This document shows positions 1 through 12,700 of a stretch of DNA of 64,000 bases, one piece after another; position 1 is the first letter of the stretch, and each line of letters starts with the position of its first letter. Origin of the DNA: Lamellibrachia satsuma (lineage: Eukaryota; Annelida; Polychaeta; Sabellida; Siboglinidae); NCBI GenBank assembly GCA_033239005.1, contig BSQZ01000101.1, positions 1,572,001-1,636,000 on the forward strand, written 5' to 3'. The notes beneath the pieces were generated by a model. The model was not told the DNA's origin. It saw nothing but the letters and a program-made list of their open reading frames with translations, and did no database searches. A program made the translations under genes and the position numbers.

Positions 1-593
1 GAAGGACTGTGGAAGCAGAGAGAAAACAACTTGGAGGGAATTCTTGGAAGATGGCAGCTCGGTCGGTCGGTCGGTCAGTGCAGGGCAGAATGCGGATTTA
101 AAAGAGGAGGTTCTGTACATGAGTGTTTGCCATGTAGAGACCATTGTATGTACTATAATAGATGTAGGCTGACATTGGTTCATGGTGTGTCTGGGTAGAT
201 AGATGTTCTGGTTATTAATAATAATATATTTATTCGCACACACACGGCGTGGCATACACATAAATAAGCTTATTTGTACTGCAAATAATATAACCATGCA
301 CAAAAGATTAAATTAGTTTATACATATATTATCAATAACATTTAAAATATGACCATGGTTTAAAATCTCATATATCGATGGCTTTATGGAACAGTTTTGC
401 ACTACTCTGTGTTTCATCATTTACATTAAACATTACACAACCAATCTTGGGAGCACATAGACCATTGTACATGTTATGTAAACTTAAAAATAAGCTCCCA
501 AAAATTATTTCTAAAGACAAAGCTTGTCCATGAATGGTTAAGTTCAAACAAGTTAGGTAGAACCATGGATGTAAATGACAATGTCTGTCTTAC

Positions 594-713
594 CTTCTCT
601 ATGAGCCGTCTGAGTGTGGTTATGTTCTTGATCCACCATCCGACTCCAAACTGCTTCATCTCATACCATACGGGTGCCCCACGCTGGTAGCTTGGAATCA
701 CATTCAGTAGGTC
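594..713 (-). CDS. DMXL2: DMXL exon 23 (last one in the window)
   Basis: Reads [19 protein letters not shown] then [19 protein letters not shown], matching the vertebrate INMIPAIQRGDPQW ... GIGWWVRN segment. Donor gtaaga. Of about ten near-identical acceptors upstream, only this one leads directly into a full exon with a donor. Confidence 0.93.
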
Positions 714-3700
714 CTAGCAACAAACACAAAGAAACACCTCAGACCACATGGATGCCCCACGCTGGTAGCTTGGAATCACATTCAGTAGGTCCTAGCAACA
801 AACACAAAGAAACACCTCAGACCACACGGATGCCCCACGCTGGTAGCTTGGAATCACATTCAGTAGGTCCTAGCAACAAACACAAAGAAACATCTCAGAC
901 CACACGGATGCCCCACGCTGGTAGCTTGGAATCACATTCAGTAGATCCTAGCAACAAACACAAAGAAACATCTCAGACCACACGGATGCCCCACGCTGGT
1001 AGCTTGGAATCACATTTAGTAGGTCCTAGCAACAAACACAAAGAGACATCTCAGACCACATGGGCGCCCCACGCTGGTAGCTTGGAATCACATTTAGTAG
1101 GTCCTAGCAACAAACACAAAGAAACATCTCAGACCACACGGATGCCCCACGCTGGTAGCTTGGAATCACATTCAGTAGATCCTAGCAACAAACACAAAGA
1201 AACATCTCAGACCACATGGGCGCCCCACGCTGGTAGGTCCTAGCAACAAACACAAAGAAACATCTCAGACCACACGGATGCCCCACACTGGTAGCTTGGA
1301 ATCACATTCATTAGATCCTAGCAACAAACACAAAGAAACATCTCAGACCACATGGGCACCCCACGCTGGTAGCTTGGAATCACATTCAGTAGATCCTAGC
1401 AACAAACACAAAGAAACATCTCAGACCACATGGGCGCCCCACGCTGGTAGCTTGGAATCGTTGGCTGGATAAGAGAGTGACCGCTGAACTGACCTGCTCT
1501 GTCTGTGAGTGAAAGGGTCACACAACGTTGGCTGAACAAGAGAGTGACCATTGAACTGACCTGCTCTGCCTCGGAGTGGAAGGCCCACACAACGTTGGCT
1601 GGACTGAGGCCCTGCTGCAGTAGTTGGGCTCTCTGCCTCATGGGCATGGTGTTCTGCATGTAGATGTAGTGTCTGGCAGCAAGGAGGAAGCGCAGCCCGC
1701 AATCATCCACGATGTCTGTTGTCTCCCCCTGTTCACCCTCTCGCCCCGCATCTGTCGACACACATAACAACATCTGTCGACACACATAACATCTCTCAAC
1801 ACACATTACAACATGTGCCTACATACATAACATAAAATTTGTCAACAAACATAACAACATGTGTCGACACACATAGCATCTGTTATCACACATAACAACA
1901 TCTGTCGACACATGTAACAACATCTGTCGACACACATAACAACATCTGTCGACACACATGACAACATCTGTCGATACACATAACAACATCTTTTGACACA
2001 CATAACAACATCTGTCGACACATATAACAAATCTGTCGAAACACATAACAACATCTGTTGGTACATATAGCAACATCTGTCGAAACACATAACAACATCT
2101 GTTGACACACAAAACAACATTGTTTTTCTGGCGAAAACCTCCTTTTTCTGGACAGCAGTAAACTGTCAGCCCTGATGCATTTGTTTGGGTCGAAATCTGT
2201 ATACAACATTTTTCAATGGTTGATCAACCTAGAGCATTTCGTTTCAGATTGAGTGTTGCCATCTATCAAGCTAAAAAATAGACCTACATCAAAAGAAATC
2301 TGCTAGGTTTTGTTGGAAATCTGTCTCATATTAAAACTGCCAAAAGTATTTGTGCTTCCACTGCAAAATTTTTTTGCTGTCAGTTCATACTTGTGTGATA
2401 TGATGAAAATATGTACTTTATCACGTTTCCATAAAAATGTCATAAAACTGGCATATTCTATTTCATCGCCAAATCATGTATTTTCTACAATATTAAGACA
2501 CATGAGATCACAGTGGTAACATGGTTTGCATGGATATTGTTCTTAAACAACGAAGATGTTATAAATACTGATAAATTCAGTGTTGCAACATCCAAACCTT
2601 GTCATTCAGTTAGCCAATGAAAAGCATCGTACAATCCCTTTAAGCAAACCAAGGACATTGCACGACAGTGCATACCTTGACAAAACTAGGACCATGTCTT
2701 AACTGCACTGAGCAAGAAAAGTAAAACCTTAGCATGTACTGACCCACGTTTTCGGTCGTGTGTTTCTTGGTGACATCCAGTTTGGCATTAGCAACTGTAT
2801 CTGCCACGGCCAGCAGATACATCTGGTCTAGCCGTGACAGACCAGGCAGGTGTGTGTAGGTCAGATGTCCAGCCAGCATCTGAGCGTGCTGAGGACCGAA
2901 ATAGTTGGGGTGGACAGGCTGACATTCGTCGTCACTCCCTCGAGTGGACACTGCGCTCATGTTGTCATCATCGCACGCAAACGCGTCGTCTAACTCGTCG
3001 TCTGAACCACCGATCTCAAACAGAGCCTCATAATGGTCATCGTCCTTTTTTGATAATTTTGTCCCCTGTCCACGCTCCATTGGGGTGTATGTGGTTGTGT
3101 CGTCATCAGCCGCGATGAGGGCATACAGCGGTAGTGGAGGAATGGAAGAGATCTCGGAATAATCCAACTGTACTTCGTCCTGTAGCATGTCCGGTGATCC
3201 AGGGGGTGCTGTCAGTGTCGGGGCAGAGAACAGACGCTGGCGACCTTTGTGGCTGTCATACGACATACTCGTCTCGGCTGTCCCCGAGATGCAGCGTAGA
3301 AGATGCGCAAGGATTGCCTTCACGCGTTGGATGCGCCCAAAGTTGAGCAACTCAATCAGTTGTTTTGGGTGGTACTGCGGCAAGACAGGGTTGGCAAGAC
3401 GCGCTGCCTCGAACAGACCTGAGTCTTGCATCAAATGCATCGCCGTGTCACTACCTGTTTCAACCTTGTGTGTGTCGGGCTTGTGTCGATGAACCAACTC
3501 GCGTTTCTTCACCTTCTCCTCCTTCATTTCCATGAGCATGTTGAGATTCGAGATCGATGCGACAGACACAAGTCCTGCCGTCAGAGCCATGTTCGACATC
3601 GACCGTGCCATCTTCGAGCTGCGCACTGGATTCACATTCGTCATGGATGTCACCCGGTGCATCTTTTGCTGCGTCAACGTGCGTACGTCAGCCGTGTCGA

Positions 3701-6700
3701 TCTTCTCTGTGCTGACAGCGTCTAGGACGATTTTCGGGGCCTGCCACTGGGAATACACGTGCATCTCATTGTCCATTCCGACCACCAGGAGTCCGTCTCG
3801 CACCCACGAGATGTGCATCGGCAGAGGAGGCAGGCCATCGGCCGTAGACAGCTCTACGGTGCGGATCTTCATCCAGCGAATCTCTTCCACAACCTGTTGA
3901 ACTGTCATCGACTTGCTCTTTTGCAGAATACCTCGAGTCGGGGCTGGCATCTCCTTGATAATGGCAAGCACACTTGGGGTCAATTACATCATATCAGTTC
4001 CAGTTACCGTATTCGACCCATTAAGCGTACATGCCCTAATTAGCATACACCCCCTTTTTTAATCAGCAGGATGCATAATTATTGTAATTTGACTAGTGTG
4101 GAACAACTGAAAAATGTTGCCATCTGGTGTTAAACAATTGGCACCCCTTTTCAGTTGTTCTACACTAGTGACCAAATGACACCCCCAGTGTTAAACAATT
4201 AACTTATTGTCTAGAGATACAAAATTTGGCATATGCTTATAAGAACAGATTCCATGACATTTTTCCATGGCCCAATTTTTTCAAGCGTACTGTACGCTTA
4301 CTATGTCGAATATGGACCACACAAATTACAAATATCAATTCCGATTACACCACAAAAATACTAATTCCAATTATCAATTCCATATCAAAATAAAAGAATG
4401 TGAAGGGAGCAACCACAAAATTACTCAATGCCAAAATATGACATGTATTTTAGAAGAGCTTAATTTAATTTCTACATTTCATACACTGTATTACGGTACA
4501 TAATGGCAAACAAATGATAGATTACAACATGTTACATTTTATTGACTTTTTATAGTGAACATTTTGAGTTACACAGTTGCATGATGTAATTGAAAAAATA
4601 ATTGAAAAGTAATTACAAATAACTACAGTTTCACTGATTCCAATTCCTTTTATAAACAAAACACCAATTCTATATACAATTCCGAAATTGGTGCTGGTGT
4701 TTCAATTCCAATTTAATTGACCCCAAGCCTGATGACAATAAATTATTTACCCAAATACACATGGAATCAACAAAGTGAAATTCGGTGAATTGTAGATCTT
4801 TCAATTAGGTTTTGTTTGTTGCTCCATAAACTCCAATACATAACATTGAACATAAAAAAAATTAACAACATATCAAGGCAAGGTTAAACATTATACATAA
4901 TTAAAATAAAAATAAAAAGCATATATTATGCTGTACGTTATATAGATGGCTTAACGCTATCTTTCTATGACCACATCAAGAACTATTTCCAAACTTGACC
5001 TATATACTTATAAATTTAGTTGAAACACTATGTAGTTTAAAGGTAACATATATACATGTATTTTTATTTCTATCGAAATGTGAGTGCCAGTAATGATCGT
5101 CCAAATCCAAATCCTGCAGTATGTTTTAGACATGAAATTAAAAATTTAAATTACATTGAATGAAATGAGATTAGTGATAAAGGTGAGTAACGTATTGATG
5201 TAAAATATAATTGGTTCACTTTGACACTGGCGCTGGCGATCTCGCTCGACACGGCTGCATACAACATGATGTTCGGTCCGACGCCGACGGTCAAGATGTG
5301 GGAACCGTCTTCAGTGGTCACCCAGTCCAGCTGGACTAGATGTTCCTGTGTCAGAACCTGTGTGCTGTCTGGCTGCTGGGTACTGAGCGACCGCTTCACA
5401 CATTTGATGGTCATTGCGCTCGGGACGCTGGTACGAGTGACTGCTGGGGTGGTCTTGGTGGAAGATACAATGTTCTCATCGTGATGGTCACTGCCAAAGA
5501 TTGCGGCCAGGTCAAGATCTGTTTTCACATTGGCAATGCAGATGTTCTTTAGCTCGATGGTGTCTTCCAGTGTCCATTCGGAACCACCTACAGCATGGCA
5601 AACACTTGGTCATCTAAAATAAACAACCTTGTTTATGGGTTAAAGTACTTAGAGAAAAACTATGTTAAAAGTGCATCCTCAACTGAATTAGCCTATCGTG
5701 AATCCAGTTCGTTGACATCCTAATATATAGTATGCGAATACAGTAATATCTGCAGTCGGTTCAATTATTGTAAGATGGTGACTTTATATAGTTTTTTTAC
5801 ATATTTATTTAATTATTTCTTATACTTTTTATAACCTATTTATTAACTTTTGAACTTACAAACTTATTTTATTTTTATCTATTTATATTTCTAACTTATT
5901 TACTTTTAAAACCTATGTATTTTTACACCTATTAGTATGTACCAATTGTTTATGGGTGTTTTTACCTGAAATAAATGTATTCGTAATTAAAAAGTGCATA
6001 TTTTTCTTCAAATCATCAAAAGAATTGACTTTAGTCATTAGATCTGGTAAGGCTCAAAACAGTGGATATCCAAAGCTTTATGGGATCAAGGCTGATCATG
6101 GGCGTGACTTCCATCCTCTCGCCGATCATGACACAGTTACGAAATTTCACCAAGGGCAAGAGTTTTCAGCATTTCCATTTTCACTTCAATAAATTCTGCA
6201 TGCAGAATTAAATAATTTAATAGTTTGTCTGATGATTTCACAAAAAAATACATACAAAAGTTGCACAAACACACACACACATACATATATACATACACAT
6301 ATATTTTATATACAGTAAAAACAATTTATTATACATAACAATCTCTTTTTCACAAATTTAGACTTGATTTTTCAAAAAGGTAAGTAAATAATACAAATTT
6401 TATAAGATAATTACTTGGCGATTGGAAAACTTTATAGTAGCTATAGCCTTAATGTGTGACAAGATATATTTAGCAGTGACAGAGAGTTGTAAAGTTCAAG
6501 AATAAAGGAGCTAATAAGGAGACTCTCATGTTGGAGATGAAATAAATACAGGAAGGATTGCACCAGTGTCTCAAGGGTGCCATTTTATCAGTTATGTAGC
6601 TACAAAAATGTAACCATGTGAAATAAAATATTTTATGCAACCAACAACGCAAGCCAGGTGTAAGGATATGAAAAGGCCAAATAAATGACATTTATTAAGA

Positions 6701-9700
6701 GTATGCCTAATGGCCTATTATTCCGATTAAAAGCATGAAGTGTGGACCCTGTAACATGCGCCAAGCATGTGGCTGAGATGTGAAATAAAATATTTTATTA
6801 TTGGAATTGGTAAAAAAAATGGAGATTATTAAAAAAAAAATCAAAAGCTGGAGATAAGACAACATAAAAAAAGAAGACTTGACACCTCTGGTGACATACA
6901 TTGTTGTACACCTACCTGTAGATTCGCACTCATAGATGGCTACGTATAAATTGATGAACTTGCTGTCTGGATTGGGTCCATGTACCCTCACGTGACCCAT
7001 CCTGTAGGCTATGGCAATGCGGCCGCTATAGGCACAGCTCACTGTGATTGGTCGTCCTGGAAAAATAACTCACTGTGATTGGCTGTCACAGAAAACAGTG
7101 CCATCTATATGTCAAGTCTAACAGCATTGTTTGCGAATGTTTGTTTTAGTTGTGTGGCTGCTTTGCAGAAGCACATACTATTTTTTAGTAGAAACGGGTA
7201 ATTGCGAATTGTGCTATAACATATAACCTCAACGCATAAATGCCAGAAATAGAGTTGGATATCTTGGCAACAGTGCCTGGAACAATCTTGTGCTGAACAT
7301 TATGGTCACCATGCAACTACCAAAAATTCCTCTAATTATTTTCAGCTACATGGGTTGATTTAAACAATTACAGGACATGATTAATATTACACTGACCAAA
7401 TTTTCATTATAGCTACAATCACAACTAACAGCACGGTTGATAACAACTACAACCATCAATTAGACCACCAGATTAGAAAAATATCAGCATCAGTGCCAAA
7501 GCGTAGCACGTACCTGGCACATAGATTTCACTGACATCATCTTTCTGAATCATCATGTCCCATTCCGTCCATTCAAAGTGACGCGTCACCGTTCCTGGTA
7601 TGTCACCTATCTCAGAGGTAGTATGACACTTCCAGAATCGGGTGCATCCGTCTGTACTGGCGGTTGATATCAGGTATGGAGCAAAGCATGCTGGGTAGAT
7701 GGATGATGAACTTAGGTGACCGGCAGCCATAGTGGCGCACACGACCTGGACACCTTCTGGCAGTGCAAGGGTCTGCGTGCGTACCTGCAAGAATAATAGA
7801 ATAATGTCTTCTAAATCCTCAGAATCCCAGACGCGCATCATATACAAAAATCCATCTCGGAATTGGCAAGCAATATTAAGCTTTCAACAGATGGATGTAT
7901 ACGCCTGGGAACTAAAGAGGAGAGGTTTGGTTAAAAAGATGAATCTTCAAATAACGGCAAAATTTGTTGTTTGGAAAGATTTCAGAAGTGCCAAAGAGTG
8001 AGAGAAATGAGGAGAGTGAGCAACTTCAGACAAATCATCAAATAAACACAGTATACCTGGAGGCATTACATTTTTGGTACAACGACAGTGAAATTAATGT
8101 GTTTTTTGGTAACATGTAGCGAAGTCCATACTTTGAACAGGAACTCCCACATGTTGACATTATATGAAGAGTGATCAATAACACTGAACAAGAGGAGAGT
8201 GATCAATAACACTGAACAAGAGGAGAGTGATCAATAACACTGAACAAGAGGAGAGTGATCAATAACACTGAACAAGAGGAGAGTGATCAAACAAGGCTAC
8301 CTTAGAAGTGGTTATGGCTAGTCGTCTGCCACTGTTATTCTGCTGGGAGGTGGCCGGCTCCGACATGACAGGGTGAAACTGTTCCCCACTCTCATCCTCT
8401 TGGAAGAAGTTCACATCGGGAGAGTAACACCCAACATGACTGTCGTCACCTAGGACACAGGACAACATGATTGTCATCACCTAGGACACAGGACAACATG
8501 ATTGTCATCACTAAGGACACAGGACAACATGATTGTCATCATCTAAGACACAGGACAACATGATTGTCATCACCTAAGACACAGGACAACATGATTGTCA
8601 TCACCTAGGACACAGGACAACATGATTGTCATCACCTAGGATACAGGACAACACAGTTGTAGTCACCTAGGACACAACAATCATGACATTGTACTGCCAT
8701 AGCACATATTAGTTGTATCTGGGTTGGTGCTATTGGGCATTGGGCTCAGTGCAATTCATTATCACATTATTATTTATTAAAATGTGTACAGTGCCACATA
8801 TCTGGGACAAACCCGTTCGTATACACAAAGTCATTGTAAAATCATACATACATACAGTGTACATACAATCATAAGTATAATAACCATATATATATTTAAA
8901 AGTATAAATAAAAAAATAGAGTAATACATAAATAACAATACAAGATAAATTTAGCTCAGTGAAATCAAGTTTCACCGACTAAATGAGTATATCACCCCAA
9001 AGGTGACTAACAGACTCAAACTGGTTGTTTGTACGTGACTAATTACTCAATGTATGATAATGGTGATGTAATAAAGCCTACCCAGAATAGTGTATTATTA
9101 AACATCAGAAGGGAATATGTCAAATGTCGAAAAGATTTTTGTAAAATGCCTGTGGTTTATGTTTCTTTTGATGTTTTAGAAGCTAACAGACTTTCTTTAT
9201 GGCACAGTACACTGTTGGTCCATTAAGATTACGAGCTGTGGTATGTCTATTTTTCACAAGTGACTAACATAATTTGAATAAAATAAAAAATTGTTTTTGG
9301 TCTGCTCCGAAACAATCCTGTATCTACACCAATGTGTGCGTTCTGAAGATGTATTCTTTGTTGACATGATAATTTGTTAACCCTCAAAATGCGTAGTATA
9401 CCCAAAAATGTGTTGAAGTGGCAACCCTGTACACACCATGAGAAGAGATAATGATGCGCCACATGTGTAACACGGAGGTGCCGTTGATGAGCTTCTCGAT
9501 GACAACCAGGTAGAAGTGCTCCTCGAATGTCTTCATGTTCTGTAGGTCGACGATTGGCTCCATCTGGGCATTGATCTTGAAGCCACACTGCAGACTCTCC
9601 TGGCCGGTGATCAGCTGGTCTTGGAACACGTGGATCATTTGGATGTGCTGCCAATCCTGTGTGAAGTCAATCGTGCAAAGAATAAACTCTCTTGTTCTAA

Positions 9701-12700
9701 ATAAAATAACTTTCATTATTATGTTGCAATGATTTGTCTTGTGGTGTGAACTGATCACAACAAAATTATGAGCAGTCATGATAGGTCAAGTGACAACACA
9801 AGTATGAATGGTAATGTAAGGAAGAGAAGGGAGAATGGGGGAGAGAGTGCTTTACACGGATAGGGAGGGAGCTAGAAAGTGCGTGGCACAAAAGCATACG
9901 TAGAGAGAGCACGAGACAGAAACAGAAGGTGCATCCATTCTAAGGCCCTCTCAAGTGGTTACATTTTTGAGTTCTTTCCTGAAAATGGGCATAAAATTAA
10001 AGAGGAACATATAACTAAATGCTGGCAATGACCCAGGCCATGAATGAGCATCAAAACATTAGCAGAGAAAGGACGTACATGTTCGGCATCTAGGATGCGG
10101 TCTAGCTGAAGAATGGCACCAGGGCATGCCGTCGACTGCAAACTGACGATGCTGACATCAGCTGCGATGGTCGTCTTTACTGGTAACTCAACATCACCGT
10201 CGGAAACAAGAGAACCAGCACTGTCGGACTGAGACACTTCAGTCGGCTACAAGAGAGGTGTGAATCATCTTAGTGTATAAATTTAGTCTTAACATTTTAA
10301 AGGGTGCGTATAATGATTGTCCTCAGTTAACTCGTAACTCATTAAAATGCATCAATTCTCTCATAACTTTCCAATCTCAAAGTACATCTTAATAAAACAG
10401 TATTAGACTTCATGCACCAGTGAACTTTGCACATCAGATCAGTACATTATTTGGTGTCTAACATAACTTATGCATGGAGTTTAATATTTCACGAATTTAT
10501 ATTATTCCCATGTGACTGTTCAGTTTTTTATCAAAACAACTATGTCAGATTCTGCGAGTTTCTGAAATTCAAGTCTATTTATCAGAACAGATCTTAAAAT
10601 CCTTAGTACATTTTCTCTAACATTGTAAAGCCATCAATACACAAATATGACTATCGTCTTCACTGATGCACATTCTCTTTATTAAAAGAAATATAATTAC
10701 ATGTATTTCATTTACCATTCACAGAGATTTATCAAGCAAGTCTGATTGGTCAAACTCTGATTTTTTTATCTATTTGGATAATCAAAAACCTATGAAGTAA
10801 ACCAAAGAAAAACTGAAGAGTTATTAAAACATAACAATTTGCAACTACAATATCATGCCAGTGGTTTACTAGGAAAACCGTGTTGAACACACATCATATT
10901 AATTTTATGGGCTGCACCATACTGTTAAGATAACCCTATGTCACAAGTGTCAAAGTCTAGCAACATTTTCTCGCCAAATGAAAATATTTTTTTATACACC
11001 TATTTCTATTTGCCAATACGATATGGCTATACTGCTTGCATCAAAGCTCAACTTATGTAATATATTTTGGCCTCTGTTTACTAAACTAGATTTTTTTCTG
11101 AGAAAATAGCACGTTTGTTTGAGACTTTGCATTGGTTCTGTGTATACCGGCCTCCCTTAACACATCACAACAGTGTAGGTTACCCAATTTTCATAGAACT
11201 GTGCATGTGCTTATCAGTCTTGCTGGTTAACATGTCAGTGCTCAGTCAACTGGAGAAATGACTGGAAACTCCCACTTTTAGAACACATTCTGCATAAACC
11301 AGTGGCGTGACATTTTAACTTTTAGTTGGTTAATTTTTATTATCTCTTTTAGGTGCATAGCCCCAAAACCATGATTTTAGTTTAACTTTAATTAAAAAGT
11401 AAACATAATTAAAGAGTAAACATAATCCATACGTACAGGTGCCTTGAGCTGGACGCCAGACAGTAATTTCCTTGCATCGATGACTGCCTGGTAGACCCTT
11501 AAAGTGTCTCCATCAGAAGCCACAAACAGGGCACTTGGAGACCTGCTCAGAGTCCCAGACCTGGCAAGATATAAGCACTAAGTTGCAAGGGATGTCGGAC
11601 TGGTTTCCTATTCAGTATTTAGCACATAGGATAATATCTACCCAGACATTCCATTAGGAACCCCCAGGATAGCTTTCTCGCCATATTTATGGAAAACTTG
11701 ATTTATGAATTTACAAGTATTTCGAGTTATGAATTCACAAGTCTTTCAAGAATACAGGTCTTGCGCTATGGCATTGCAGAGGATGTAGGTGCTATAGATA
11801 TGTTATCGATTGTATTTTATTATTTACCCTGGAAGCAGTGTTGGTAGCCATGCAACATTAGAGAAGGCTGACATCTCGGGCGAGTTGATCCTTGCCAGTT
11901 CAGTTACGCCGCCAGACTTGGACAGTGGCCCAACAGCTTCCACGTTCCACAGGATGAGCTCGCTACAGAAACCTCCAGGGCCTGGATCACGCTTGCCTCC
12001 TGGGTAGCGAGGCCGGGGAAGCTGTGTGTCTGCGTGTGGGACATTGTGATGGGACGTAGTGAGGAGAAGAGGGAGTACCGGATGACAGGCGACATGGTTC
12101 GTCTGGAACCGGTGGCCGCACGCCCGCGACACGTGCACCACGCACTGCACGGTGGAGAACTGGGAGGACTCGCTGAAGTTTATCTGCCACAGATTCAACG
12201 AGCCGTTGTTGTGCTTCGAAACCAGGTTCACATTCGGGGTCTGGATGATGTCGGAAGACGCTGGTGTATTGTTATCCATGCGAGTCTGGTGAGGAATCAA
12301 GAAATCAGGAGGAGTTTATTTGTCCAAATGTGACAAATGTGACACTCGTTCAACAAGTTGGTAGATAATAATGAAGAAAATTGTCACATAAAATGTGACA
12401 CTGCATGAGAAAACCAAGCTTAAATCGAAAAAAATCACAAGTTGAAATTTCAGTATTTTCTGAAAGTTCATTAGTTTCTGTATAACACAAAAACAAACGA
12501 ATTAACCGAAATGGTTTTGATTTCACATCCATTTGAAATTCCCCTTTGGTAGGAAATAAACCAAACTTAACTTTTTGAATATGCTGATATCTCACTTCAT
12601 GATTTTCCTACTTTAGCCAGGTTATCTCACCCAGTGTAAAAAATATTCAAATGTAAAACAAGAACAATCAATAAATAATACAATACAATACACTGAGCAG

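Noticed and set aside
674..1472. Plus-strand ORFs of 189 and 64 codons with a 26-residue repeat
   Set aside because: They are the reverse strand of the 78-bp exon-23-derived minisatellite, open only because 78 is divisible by three.
2834..3900. Plus-strand ORFs opposite DMXL exon 21
   Set aside because: Antisense shadows of a well-conserved coding exon.
8441..8680. CRISPR-like array
   Set aside because: Contiguous 31-bp units without unique spacers, in an animal intron.
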